DNA of 64,000 bases from Cordylochernes scorpioides (lineage: Eukaryota; Arthropoda; Arachnida; Pseudoscorpiones; Chernetidae). The stretch lies in NCBI GenBank assembly GCA_030710605.1, contig CP092884.1, forward strand, positions 23,913,483-23,977,482. Direction: 5' to 3'. Below, in pieces: positions 1 to 10,471 of this stretch (its first letter is position 1; each line of letters starts with the position of its first letter). The notes below the pieces were generated by a model. That model was not told the origin of the DNA and ran no database searches. It saw only the letters and a list, made by a program, of their open reading frames with translations. Position numbers and translations under genes: made by a program.

Positions 1-111
1 CATCATTGACTTTTAATGAATGGAAAATAAAAATGAAAATAAACATATGAAAAATTAAAATAACATTTTAAAGGAAATTATGTACAATTAAAAATTGTTT
101 TTGTAACGTCT

Positions 112-530
112 CAATATACTAGGGCCTACCGTAGGAGTAACTTAATGCACAGTAAAACGTAAAAATCAAGAGTATAACACTAACAACCAAAAGGAGATAA
201 AAACAACTCACGATTTGTTAAATAAAATAAAACAGTACTTATCTTTATTGTAGCGTTGGTAGGGATCGGACTCGGGTGATACAGGGATGCGAAGAGAACA
301 GCCAGACACAGAAAAACCACGTAGAAAAACACTTTAATTGTCTCCACACCAATTCTCCACGCTCTGAGCTCCCTCGCATTTCCTTAGTCCCCTCTTATAT
401 ACAGACATGGCCACATTCGCCCAATGAGAAGGCGTGAGAGATTGGTTCACTAACAAACGAGGACAACATTCTTCCCGCTAAAAACTGATCAGAAAAATAA
501 TAACTGAAAATGTTTGTTAATATAATTTGA
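112..530 (-). repeat. 3' LTR of the 112-3175 element
   Basis: Direct copy of 2765-3175 with scattered substitutions and small indels. A TATA-like box sits near 398-410 on the minus strand. Confidence 0.8.
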
Positions 531-963
531 AAAAAAGGTATCCTTCCAAAGAAAAATAATGAACTAACCTATCTCCTAAACATTCCCATTGTCCCGTAAG
601 GAAAACCTCCCGCTGTCGGGTGGAAAAAAACTCACGGGAGCCATGTTATAAATATCAAAAAAAATATATATATACTAAAGAGAGGAGAAGTAGGCATCCG
701 GGTTGTTCCATAAAGGTGCCTTCCATCTTGTTCCTCCCAAAAAGAAATTAACCAAAATATTCTCTGCGCAAACTACGTGAGTTACCATGAGGGATTACCA
801 AGCACACACACATATATAATATTTAATAGGGGACCAATAAGCTCGCATCTGGGACCGGCGAGCATGATAGGTAGAAACTTTGGGAACTGACAGACGCTCA
901 CTTGATGAGAAACCGAACGATCCAATTCCATTCAGTTCTCTCAAGTCCAAGAGCTAAAACTTC

Positions 964-1176
964 TTAACGGCTGTTTCTAAACGCTTTCATCCTATCGACA
1001 TGTACAACTTTCACATCGTTCATGGTGACCCCTCTTACTCTAAGGTTAACATCGGAGACCCTAGCTTCCGCACGGAAAGGCCCATAGACGTTGGAGAAAA
1101 CTTCAGTCTTAGGAACAGCTAGCATTACCAGATTTCCTCTGTCGAAACTTTTGGTATAAGGTGGCCTAGGATTCAT
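964..1176 (-). pseudogene. pol C-terminal remnant
   Basis: A 70-residue open frame carrying the type of sequence found after the integrase core of Gypsy pol proteins: FDRGNLVMLAVPKTEVFSNV, then YGPFRAEARVSDVNLRVRG, then VKVVHVDRMKAF. This small barrel region normally ends the pol polyprotein. Here it follows almost directly after the protease and pre-RT region, which shows that the catalytic middle of pol has been deleted. It overlaps the neighbouring frame by a few bases. The family assignment is by motif; the lack of function is inferred from the missing domains. Confidence 0.65.
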
Positions 1177-1484
1177 AAGCTTTTAGCAGAATTACCTGAC
1201 ATAAACTGTCTGACAGTCACCTTTGCTTTCCGCATCACCCTTAACCGCTCAGCCCAAGTAGGCTTTCTAAAACTATTAACAGACCCAGCGCTACACTCAC
1301 AGTTTATGTTAAACTCAGTAGGTGGCAACTTTACAGCCTCGTTTTCAATGCGTCTCACTGATTTCTCATCTATGGAGCTTGGAACCATTGGTCTATGTGC
1401 ACTGGCAATGCAGCTAAGGTCTACATAATCATGGTCCTCTGGTTTCAAGGAGATCATGTTGCAACGTTCCCGTACAGGAGGCAA
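1173..1484 (-). pseudogene. Pre-RT spacer region of pol
   Basis: A 103-residue frame between the retropepsin frame and the pol C-terminal remnant. It has no recognisable catalytic motif. Its second half (WAERLRVMRKAKVTVRQ) looks like the low-complexity linker often seen between protease and reverse transcriptase. I place it by position only. Confidence 0.4.
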
Positions 1485-1875
1485 CTGGATGGATATTCAA
1501 TCTCCTTATATCATTGAATCCCAGAATCCCGTCGTAGCATTTATCTCCGAGTGACATTAACCATAACCTTATCTCTCCCGGGTCGCTGCCGTTTTCGTTA
1601 CCAACTCTACAGGTTTTAACATGTGTAAGTGTCTGCTCGTTGCCTGTCACTGACACTATACGTAAAGTTTTAAGTGCATCGTCCAAATTCTCCTTCAAGA
1701 CCTTGCACTTATCAGAATCAATAATACTGACTTGGCTTCCTGTATCATTTAATAGGTGCCACATATTGCCGTTAATATTCACCTTAACTATTGGTAGATT
1801 TCCATACTGATCTCCGCCATAAGCACGTATGTTCATAATCTCAGCATTGTCGAGAGTATTGCGGTTGGCAAACAT
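1429..1875 (-). CDS. Retropepsin (aspartic protease) domain
   Basis: A 148-residue frame with the retroviral-type aspartic protease signature LLNDTGSQVSII (active-site DTG near residue 44) and the second conserved segment DGILGFNDIRRLNIH near residue 115. In Gypsy elements this enzyme cuts the Gag-Pol polyprotein inside the particle and works as a dimer. It lies downstream of gag on the minus strand, in a different frame, as is common when pol is reached by frameshifting. The frame runs past the domain into a short tail, so the terminus is probably a decay product. The domain looks intact, but the element around it is deleted. Confidence 0.75.
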   Translation of the reverse strand: MFANRNTLDNAEIMNIRAYGGDQYGNLPIVKVNINGNMWHLLNDTGSQVSIIDSDKCKVLKENLDDALKTLRIVSVTGNEQTLTHVKTCRVGNENGSDPGEIRLWLMSLGDKCYDGILGFNDIRRLNIHPVASCTGTLQHDLLETRGP

Positions 1876-2099
1876 AGAAGACTGTCTTGAGCAATCACTA
1901 GCTATATGTCCTAATCTACACTAAGGTGGACTCAGCTAGATTTCGCCCAACAATTTAGTCAGTTTTTCTATCTCACCTCTAAGGTCTTTAATACACTGCT
2001 CATTTTCGTGCTTTATCCTGTTTACACTGGCACCAAGCATCTTCACCTCACCCATAATGCCATTTATTTCTTCAACCCCTTCTACTGAACATACCCCTT

Positions 2100-2642
2100 T
2101 CATGGGGTAGAACGGTGTTCTACATTGTCTTCCGTGGCCATGACACTGACTGCTTTGTCTATTGATTTAGCCTTACTGCGAACAATAGCCTCTCTATACT
2201 TTTCGAGCACATTTTCGAGGAAAATTTCGAAAACTGAACTATCGTCAAATCTGTACTCTACTTTATCTCTAATGGCCAAGAATATTTTATTAAAAACCAT
2301 AGGACTTTCCCCAACTCTCTGCTTAAGACGTTCTATTAATTTAAGGGATTCCCTAATACCACGCGCTTTCTTAGGGTACAATATGTTCAGTTTACTAACA
2401 ATACTCTCGAAACTGCTATCGTTACGGATACCCATCTCCTCTAAGCTCAACCTAACTTGAGGGGATAAAGCTTCGAACATGAGCAATGCTTTGACCTCAG
2501 GATCCCATTTGACTACTCGAGCTTTAAGCTCGACTTCCCGAATGAAAGACTCGAGATCAACCCCATTAAACACTGACAGGTTGAGCATTAAGTTCACAAA
2601 CATGATGGAGTACAATAATAACAATAATAATAAACCACTCAA
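2100..2642 (-). CDS. Gag capsid-like protein (Gypsy type)
   Basis: A 180-residue frame. After an LLLLLLLYSIMF stretch that reads through a triplet repeat (2605-2640) and is probably not authentic, it has a helical capsid-like body: VFNGVDLESFIREVELKARV, then LSPQVRLSLEEMG, then FESIVSKLNILYPKKARGI. This matches the general pattern of Gypsy Gag, where FXG is followed by a helix-rich retrotransposon Gag domain. No zinc knuckle is visible in this frame. It lies between the 5' LTR and the protease, as expected for gag. The true start codon cannot be fixed. Confidence 0.65.
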   Translation of the reverse strand: MSGLLLLLLLYSIMFVNLMLNLSVFNGVDLESFIREVELKARVVKWDPEVKALLMFEALSPQVRLSLEEMGIRNDSSFESIVSKLNILYPKKARGIRESLKLIERLKQRVGESPMVFNKIFLAIRDKVEYRFDDSSVFEIFLENVLEKYREAIVRSKAKSIDKAVSVMATEDNVEHRSTP

Positions 2643-2764
2643 TTAATGAAAATAAAACCGCACGTAAAAAATAACAGAAATTTACACGTGCAAACACCAG
2701 TAATCCTGGCAGGCTCGCCAATGACAAAGGTTACTACTTTTGCGGGTTATCACAAAAAAAAAAA

Positions 2765-3175
2765 CAATATACTAGGGCCTACCGTAGGATCAACTTAATA
2801 CACAGAAAACGTACACTCAAGAGTATAAAACTTACAACCAAAATGAGATAAAAACAACTCACGATTTGTTAAATAAAATAAGACAGTACTTATCTTTATT
2901 GTAGCGTTGGTAGGGATCGGACTCGGGTGACACAGGGATGCGAAGAGAACAGCCAGACACCGAAAAACCACGTAGAAAAAACACTTTATCTCCACACCAA
3001 TTCTCCACACTCTGGGCCCCCTCGAATTCCCTTAGTCCCCTCTTATATACAGACATGGCCACATTCGTCCAATGAGAAGGCGTGAGAGATTGGTTCACTA
3101 ACAAACGAGGACAACATTCTTCCCGCTAAAAACTGATCAGAAAAAAACTGAAATGTTTGTCAATATAATTTGACA
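2765..3175 (-). repeat. 5' LTR of the 112-3175 element
   Basis: Direct copy of 112-530. Read on the minus strand it starts TGTCAAATTATATTG, has a TATATAAGAGGGG box near 3040-3055 and ends near GGCCCTAGTATATTG. Confidence 0.8.
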
Positions 3176-3602
3176 ATGTGTATATAATTTTATCTCTTGT
3201 CCTTCTTTATTGTTCATAAATACCTTTAAGTAATAAATAATCTTCGTAATTATCAGCCTTCTTTCTCTTCTACGAATCTATAACTTTCCCAACAAAAACC
3301 TTTGAAAGAATATTAATTCTAAATTTCACCTATTTTTGTGACATAATTGCCGTACTTCAGGAGAGCAGAGAATAGCGACATCAATAAGCCTGTTGACAAC
3401 ACATGTTGACAGTGAGTGTCGCGACACATGTCCCACACATGTCACCTGTCATCTCTCTGCAGCAGACGGTTTAAATAATTGATAGGTCGTAGCCGTTAAT
3501 AGCATAGCGTCAAGTCAAAAAATGATTGCATCGGATTAGATAGTTCCCCTAGAACAATCATTATACTCTATAATATATATATATATATTTATTTTTTAAA
3601 TA
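3176..3602. other. AT-rich spacer, nothing recognised
   Basis: No coding frame and no terminal repeats that I can identify. A dyad-rich stretch with repeated ACACATGT words (3395-3450) is the only structure. Confidence 0.5.
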
Positions 3603-3700
3603 AAAAGGCATATTTTGTGTGGATCAAAATATCATTCAATTTACCAATATTTCACAGTTGGCTGAACGCCAACCTTTATCGAGTATTAAAACATTTTAAA
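3603..3700 (-). repeat. Penelope terminal fragment
   Basis: Contains the same string of blocks as the ends of the Penelope elements elsewhere here: GGCATATTTTG, GGATCAAA, CCAATATTTC and a GGCTGAACGCC hairpin. It is closest to the arm of the inverted repeat at 35029-35223. Confidence 0.6.
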
Positions 3701-3883
3701 GTGTGTCAACAACAAACTCAGCGCCACATAACGTCAATAGAATTAAGTTTTAAAATATTTTTGCTTAGATTCAATGGGAAGGAAAAATAAATTAATATAT
3801 ATATATATATAAATTTGTATTATGGACAAAATAAATTTTGCAAAATAAGGGTATGAATATTTTTGAATATTAACAAAAATTTT

Positions 3884-4449
3884 ACAGTTCTCACAAAGTA
3901 CAGGTAGTCGTGGTCGAGGCAGAGTGGAAAGCTTGGGAATGTCCATACACAAAAACGAAGACACAGTTGCACTAAGAAAGTTCCATGAACAGATAAAAGT
4001 TGAGCTAGGAGCGAAAGATGGATATAGAAGATTTCTTACTGGTCTACATGATGGATGAGATGGACCTGGAGTACAACCGACGAGGGCTCACGCAGATGGT
4101 GAACTGACTGTATTTATAGGTTAAGACGGGGGCCTTATGCGACAGGGGCGTGGATCGTCTGGTGAAATTCTACTGGCGCCGTGGCAGTGTCCAAATTTAG
4201 ATCTTGTTGTTTTGTGACTTCCATCTATCTCGAATTTAGACGTTTTTGACTTCTAGCTCTTTAGCTCAACTCTTAATCTATTACAGAGTTTTATTTATTT
4301 GTCCTCAGTTTGTACAAATTACAATACACATGATAATGTAATGACACATGTCAATCATGCGTATAATCATTTACAGATGTGTTTCTATTATACAACATGA
4401 AAATATTGTTATATGGTATATACAATGGGGTTTTTGTTTTAAATTACCA
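3884..4449 (-). mobile_element. Partial LTR, family of 9826-14327
   Basis: On the minus strand it starts TGGTAATTTAAAAC at 4449. It shares U3, the core promoter (CTATAAATACAGTCAGTT near 4100-4120) and part of the transcribed region with the LTRs at 9826-14327 and 14340-15020. It stops abruptly at about 3884, where the other copies continue. It preserves the uninterrupted form of the site occupied by a LINE in the 9826-14327 copy. Confidence 0.7.
4100..4122 (-). promoter_or_regulatory. LTR core promoter: TATA box plus initiator
   Basis: CTATAAATA is followed immediately by CAGTCAGTT, which contains the arthropod-type initiator TCAGT. The pair is kept in the copy near 10116-10133. The TATA-to-initiator spacing is shorter than usual, so the exact start site is uncertain. 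Confidence 0.5.
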
Positions 4450-5795
4450 TAGATGGGCCCCGGGAGTGATAGGGTTTATCCGGGTTTAAGCGGGTAAAGC
4501 CTCTCTAACACAGGTAAGTAATTAAAATTTATTTTAATTAATTTAAACTGTGAGGGTTAAATAGGGCTATAACAAGATGATTTGTTTGGATATATAAAAG
4601 GGAAATAAAAATGACATTTTTGTTTGATTTTAAAAAAATATTATGATTAAATAAAATGATGACATAAAAATTCACATTCTAAGAGAATATTGGCGGGCGT
4701 TGGAAAGGGTTAGCAGTTGAAGAATATGCAATTGTAAACATTACATTTGCATTTAACATTTTTGTTAAAGAAAAGTTGCTCATTAATATGATTGAGAAAG
4801 GAGTGAAATAGAGCCATGTGATAAATAGAATTGTTGTAGCGACAGTAGGTGTTCTGACTTGACTCGAAATCAAAGGTTGATTGTGGTCCGCTAGAGCTGA
4901 AAAAAAAAGTTGAAAGTTGAAAAAAGTGAACGCTTTGTGCATGCGTGGGTAATGTGCTCTGCGGATGATTGAAATAAACTCTTGAAACGTGTTCAGGCCA
5001 GAAGTTGAGATTTGTAAATCTGGGGAACTCTGTTCAAAGAGTTTGTTGAAATTACGAAATAAAAAAAAAATGTCAAGCAGTACTATCGTTTTTCTACGTT
5101 GATGTGAAGAATAGAAAAGATAGTAATAATAAAGTATAGGGAATTGGTTAAAGAATATGATTGTTGAAAACGATTGTTGTAGATGCCCGATAGTTGATGA
5201 TATACATTGTCATATAATAAAGCAATTTAAACAAATATAAAATAGAGTTAATAAAAAGATTTAAATATGATTGCGGGTAAAATAAAAAGTGTAAGTGGAC
5301 AAAATCAAACATGTAATATATAAAAGGTATAATAATTAAGAATTAAAAATGAATTTGAAACAATTCAATGTTTTGCAATACTAAAATAATATAATGAAAA
5401 TAAAAGTAAATTTGATAAAAGTTTTTTTTTTTCAATGTGTTGGATTAAAAATTGATTATATAATTGAAAGGTAAAAATAAAAACAATTATTCAAGATTTT
5501 ATACAAAAATTAGCATATAATTAAAGGTTATTAATGATTGGATAAATGATAGGTAATGGAAAATTGAACAAAAATAGTCTCTTTTGAAGAAAAGTTACAA
5601 CTGTGGTGTGTAACTAGATCATATCCCATTGGTAAACATCGGTGTTTTTAAGACTCTCTGAAACTGGGAATACGTGAAATGACATTTTAATTTGTCCAAA
5701 ATGGTGATATGTAGAGAATGATTTCTCTTTTGCGTCATAAAGTCTATATAAGACATAACATTGGTGATATCAATTAACATGTAAAATGTTTAACG
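4450..5795. other. AT-rich noncoding stretch
   Basis: About 1.3 kb with no supported gene. The only long open frame (4679-4942, minus) has no recognisable domain and overlaps simple sequence. I see no terminal repeats. Confidence 0.5.
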
Positions 5796-5797
5796 TA

Positions 5798-7117
5798 CAA
5801 GGTATGTCCCATAAGTTCCCGGACTGGGTCCATAAAAAAAAAGGTAAGATTTTTTAAAAATTTTTTATTAAAACTTTTCAAAGTAATCCCCCCTTTCTTC
5901 AACGCACCAGCGCCATCGTTTCTCCCAATTGTCGAAACAGTTTTTATAGGCCTCTTTTGGAATGCTCTTCAATGCCAGCAGCGAATTTTCTATTATGTCT
6001 TCCCTGGTGTCAAAATGTCTTCCTTTTAGAACTGCTTTGAGTTTGGGGAACAGGAAAAAGTCATTTGGTGCGATGTCTGGGGAATAGGGTGGTTGAGGTA
6101 GGATTTCTGTCCCGTTTTTCGCCAAAAAACTCGTCACCAAGTGCGCTGTGTGAGGGCGGAAATTGTCATGGTGTAGGATCCAGTCACCATTAGTCCATTT
6201 TTCTGGCCTTTTTTTTCGAATCGCTTCCCTTAGACGGCGAAGAATGCTCAAATACATTTCCTTAATAACTATTTGGCCTGCAGGAAGATACTCTTGATGA
6301 ACAATGCCCTTGTTATCCAAAAACGCGACCAGAAACACCTTGTTTCTGGATTTCAATATCCTGGATTTTTTGGGTCTAGGCTCACCCTGACCTCTCCACT
6401 CGGCAGATTGACGCTTGGTTTCAGGGTCATAGCCATAGACCCATGTCTCGTCGCCTGTGATTATCTTGTCTTTCCATTCCGGATCCGTTCTTGTCATTTC
6501 CAGCATGTCCTCACAGGTTGCAAGCCGACACAGTTTTCGCTCATTAGTGAGGAATCTTGGGATGAATTTTGCAGGAGTCTTTTTGAGCCTCAAATCTTCG
6601 GTTACGATCCTTCCAATCGTTGTTTTAGAGATGCCTGTGTCTTGCTCTAGCTCCAGCAAAGTGGTTCGAGGATTTTATTTTATCAAATCGGTGATTTTTT
6701 GCACATTTTCATCAGTCCTTTGAAATGTTGGGCGTCCTTGACGAGGATCATCTTCAATGGAAATTCTGCCAGCTTTAAATCTAGAATGCCATTCAAAAAC
6801 AGTTGTTCTCTTTGGGGCGTTATTGGGGAATGCTTTATTAAGCATTTCAAAAGTGTCGGTTGCTGATATTTGAAGTTTCACACAAATTTCTATGCAAATC
6901 CTCTGCTTCAATTTTTGTTCCATCGTAAAATCGCCGCAGCGCAAGGTGTAACCTTTAAATAAATTAGAATAACTTTGGCGCGCGCGCACGTACCGCCTCG
7001 ACATTGGTACCACCGTGTTGCCAGATATTTTTCTATAATAAACTGTCAAAATTATTTACATTTTTCATTTATTTATTTTTTATGGACCCAGTCCGGGAAC
7101 TTATGGGACATACCTTG
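5798..7117 (-). mobile_element. Mariner DNA transposon (DD34D), near intact
   Basis: A 1320-bp element flanked by TA dinucleotides at 5796-5797 and 7118-7119. The inverted repeats begin CAAGGTATGTCCCATAAGTT and match over at least 40 bp without a difference that I can see. It holds a single transposase frame on the minus strand. Perfect inverted repeats and only one lesion in the coding region indicate recent insertion. Confidence 0.92.
5868..6923 (-). pseudogene. Mariner transposase, one in-frame stop
   Basis: The enzyme cuts the transposon out and inserts it at TA sites in the nucleus. I choose the ATG at 6923 (MEQKLKQRICIEICVK), which gives about 350 residues, the usual mariner length; an upstream ATG at 7049 would add an atypical extension. 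An N-terminal helix-turn-helix region is followed by RFKAGRISIEDDPRQGRP, a second helix-turn-helix (TGISKTTIGRIV) and the catalytic domain. The catalytic triad is visible: TGDETW, HHDNFRPHTA and SPDIAPNDFFLFPKLK. There are 34 residues between the second and third aspartates, which defines DD34D mariners. A TAA codon at 6675-6677, after TDLIK and in the same frame, is the only break I found. The catalytic residues are all present. Confidence 0.9.
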
Positions 7118-7119
7118 TA

Positions 7120-8512
7120 TGTTGTGTTGTGATTAAGGCGTTGGTGAGATGTGTGAGAAAACCTAAATGGTTAGTGTGAAACATGTGTTTAAAAAAATGG
7201 CGATTATGAAGATAGCGGTCAAGAAGATCTGCCTTGAGGGGGGAGATAGGACATGTCCAAAGATAGCAGTGACCTGGGGGAATGACGTCATAAAGGGCGT
7301 CCACTTTCTGTCTTTCTCGGTATCGTCGGGTGGTTCTATTTATGGTATGGTCAAACATGTGGGATGGTTTGCTATGTTTGTCATTTACTTGAAACTGACT
7401 TTCTTCTTTTGTTGAGTTTGGCATATATCTTGCCTATTTAAAAATATAGTTTTCTCGATGTTCGTAGTTGTTGTGTTTTCAAAGTTGTTTAGACTTAGTA
7501 AGATTGTTATTCGATGATTTCAGGCTAGAAGTGAGTGAATGTGCGACTTTCGACGTGGACATGCTTTAAGGTGAGATGTGTCACAGGCCTGAAGGCGTCT
7601 TTGGCCTGAAAAGTAAAAAGGTTTTGTGGTGTGGCGCTGTGACACGAAGTGGAAGTGATTTGGAAAGGTGTCACGTGAAGTCGTTGTTTTGGCACAAAAA
7701 CCAACAGTTTCACCATGAATAATAAATTTAATAAAGTCATTGGTGGTGATTGTATGAAATACATCGAGAATTTTTGACTGTTAGTGGATATGGCACGTTT
7801 ATTGTGAAATATTTTTAATGTTTAGTGGGGCGACGTTATGGAGCTTGTGTGGCTCGAAATTGAATTTGTTCTTAAAGTCGCGCACTAATAATTGTTGCCA
7901 AATGGAGATAGTTATTTGATGGTGTTGTAACGTCTGTTGAGAGAGATGTCTGGTTGATTAATTATGCATGCAAAAGGAAAAGACGAGGGAGTGTGTTTTT
8001 CCGCGAATATTGACTGGTTTTGGGGAAGGACAGTTGTTTTTTCTAGTTGTGATTTTGAAGATATTGTCTCTCAGGAGATAAATCACAGAATATTTCTGAT
8101 ATTAAAAAATACGTTTCACCTATGTTGATTTATATTTAAAATTTTGATTTTTTTATCATTGATTATGGTAGCGTAAAAATGATATTTGTAAAAGGGCAAT
8201 GTCGTGATAGTCACAAGAATATTTTGAATTGTGGTGTTTACTTAAAATGGCGAATATGACAATTATTTTTGAAATTTTTTAAAAAAGTATTTTATTAAGA
8301 AATGGGTGTTTTGGTATAAAGACAACTAATAAAAAAACAAAAATAAGTTTAGAATTATGATGAATGAGAGATTTTTAAAAATAATAATAATGATTTTTTT
8401 TAATTTGTAGATTTGGATAGTACAATTTTAGGTAAATTTTGGAAAGACATGTAAAATTAGTAAATTGGTAAAAATGCGTGATGGCGAATTTTTTTTAAAA
8501 GTAAAATTAAGT
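7120..8512. other. AT-rich noncoding stretch
   Basis: About 1.4 kb without a supported gene or terminal repeats. Short frames at 7101-7424 and 7525-7764 (minus) and 7167-7415 (plus) show no domain. Confidence 0.5.
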
Positions 8513-9095
8513 AAAAATGCAATATAACAGCGGTATGGTAGATTAAACTGGCGAAACCGCTGGGAGGGTTCACCACTGATGAGCCAGGCCCTCCCTTTAA
8601 TTTTTTCATCGCAGTAAGGACAGTAGAAATTGTTTTATTTAAAAAAAAAAGAATAATACGCCACTAAAATAGTTTTATAATTTGATAACAGATGGCGCTC
8701 TAGTACATCATAACATTATTGTTCTAATAAAAGACACAATTTGATATTTGCGGAAGAGCGATTGCTCGAAGCATATTATATATTTATAATTATATTTAAT
8801 TCTGCTGTCCTAAAATCTTATGTCCATAGTTCTTCTAAAATACCCATTCCAAGATTCTTACAACGGTCACCTATAAAAGGAAGTTCCAAAAATGCAATAT
8901 AACAGCGGTATGGTAGATTAAACTGGCGAAACCGCTGTGAGGGTTCACCACTGATGAGCCAGGCCCTCCCTTTAATTTTTTCATCGCAGTAAGGACAGTA
9001 GAAATTGTTTTATTTAAAAAAAAAAAGAATAATACGCCACTAAAATAGTTTTATAATTTGATAACAGATGGCGCTCTAGTACATCATAAAATTAA
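8513..9095 (+). repeat. Tandem pair of structured repeats, period 379 bp
   Basis: The block 8513-8712 recurs at 8892-9090 almost unchanged. Each copy contains CTGGCGAAAC, then about 20 bases later CTGATGAGCCAG, then a pyrimidine-rich tract, CAGTAAGGACAGTAG and GATGGCGCTCTAG. Related copies lie at 20650-21160, 32335-32640 and 59995-60400, and as an inverted fragment at 33857-34048. The region between the two copies (8713-8891) is also part of the unit, since it recurs in the other family members. No protein is encoded. Confidence 0.75.
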
Positions 9096-9299
9096 GTGTA
9101 ATAACTTGAAATTTATAATCTGATTAAAATTTAAAGTAAATTTGATAAATGAGAGTGTGAAAGTTTTAAAAATTGAATAAAAAATGATATAAAAAAGGTA
9201 AAAGTTGATTTTAAAATGCCTGAAGTGAAAATATAAATACAAATATTATGGGGAATCAAGTTGTGAACTTGAGGATAACGTTATGGTAGATTTATAAAA

Positions 9300-9825
9300 A
9301 CTTCCTGTTTATGATAGTTCAGTCAGGAGACTTGGTCTTGGCTTGTTGTCCTGCTGACGTGGAAGTCGCTCCATGTAGGGCTTGTAGAAGCTTGTAGCTT
9401 CTGTAAATCTGATTGCGTCTTGTCGCCTTGAGCATTGTCTCGACGAAGTCAGTCCGAAGGTGGGTAACTTGTCACTGGATTTGCGTCATTCTGCTCCTCG
9501 ATTTCCATGACTTGCGGGAATTTCGACTGTGTCGTTGGGCGGGCCTGCGGGGGTCCCTTGGGGCGTCGTTTCCTCCGTAAATATCTCTTGTTGGGGGAGA
9601 GATTGCTTGGTCGTTTCGTTGGAATGGCCGGTTTGTTCCTCCATCTTCGCTTTTTCTCGCTTCTATCTGAACAGGCTTCTTACCTTCTTCGTTTTGGTTA
9701 TCCTGTCGATTAACTGTGTTGAGGTGAGGTCCTGTTAACTCTTGTAGAATCCTGTCGACTAAAATTGTGGTGAAGTATCCAGTCGACTTGAACTATGGTG
9801 TGAGTCCCTGTAACTCTCGCTATAC
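9300..9825 (-). mobile_element. Internal leader and gag start of an LTR element
   Basis: Continues on the minus strand from the LTR that ends at 9826. It contains degenerate tandem units with TCGACAGGAT or TCGACTGGAT (9710-9790), the same leader words found after two other LTRs here. A 52-residue frame (9486-9644, minus), starting MEEQTGHSNETTKQSLPQQE, could be the start of gag. It breaks, and further open sequence continues in another frame. The rest of the element is absent. Confidence 0.45.
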
Positions 9826-10115
9826 TGTGTTGACCGAGAGGAACAGTCAGGATAAGGAGTTTTCTAGTATCTCTCTGCACCTTGGAAGACCTTTTACAGT
9901 TCTCACAAAGTACAGGCAGTCGTGGTCGAAGCAGAGTGGAAAGCTTGGGAATGTCCATACACAAAAAACGAAGACACAGTTGCACTAAGAAATTTCCATA
10001 AACAGATAAAAGTTGAGCTAGGAGCGAAAGATGGAGATAGAAGATTTCTTACTGGTCTACATGATGGATGAGATGGACCTGGAGTACAACCGACGAGGGC
10101 TCACGCATATGGTGA

Positions 10116-10133
10116 ACTGACTGTATTTATAGG
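10116..10133 (-). promoter_or_regulatory. LTR core promoter, second copy
   Basis: TATAAATA followed by CAGTCAGTT on the minus strand, identical to the copy at 4100-4122. Confidence 0.5.
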
Positions 10134-10196
10134 TTAAGACGGGGGCCTTATGCGACAGGGGCGTGGATCGTGAAATTGTACTGACGGTTTCCATAT

Positions 10197-10208
10197 TTAG
10201 ACCTTGTT
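10197..10208. repeat. Target-site duplication, left copy
   Basis: TTAGACCTTGTT, repeated exactly at 14073-14084 on the other side of the LINE. The uninterrupted site is seen in the LTR copy near 4197-4209 with one substitution. Confidence 0.9.
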
Positions 10209-10471
10209 TTTTATTTATTATTTTTATTTATTATCATTTACAAAGCACGCGATATCCGTCTTGGATATTTGCATGCATACACAAGTTTGGGAGCTTATTT
10301 ACAGTAATTATTAATATGATTTTAGTTATTATAATAGAAATTATTAACATATTTGTCAGTTAGTTAACGATTTAATTACCCTATAATGAATATTAGTGAA
10401 CATCACAGATAAGAACAGAAATTTAGAGCTATTTACAGCATATAACTATATATCAGTTATTACAGCCCAGG

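Larger units (their letters stand above)
112..3175 (-). mobile_element. Deleted Gypsy-type LTR retrotransposon
   Basis: Two direct copies of about 410 bp (112-530 and 2765-3175) bound a 2.2 kb interior read on the minus strand. They share long stretches such as the region around CCTACGGTAGG and a TATA-like TATATAAGAGG. The interior carries gag, a retropepsin and the extreme end of pol, in that order. Reverse transcriptase, RNase H and most of integrase are missing, so this copy is non-autonomous. A Gypsy-like leader containing TGGCGAGCCTGCCAGGAT lies at about 2703-2722, just inside the 5' LTR. The LTR ends do not show a clean TG/CA and I saw no target duplication, so the outer limits are approximate. 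Confidence 0.8.

Noticed and set aside
2125..2460. Plus-strand open frame of 111 codons
   Set aside because: Antisense shadow of the gag frame at 2100-2642.
3884..4449. Solo LTR with complete ends
   Set aside because: It stops at 3884 inside the transcribed part, so it is a truncated LTR, not a clean solo LTR.
8540..8600. Confident type II hammerhead call
   Set aside because: Core words and a stem II can be drawn, but no stem I fits in the gap, so I report it only as a hypothesis.
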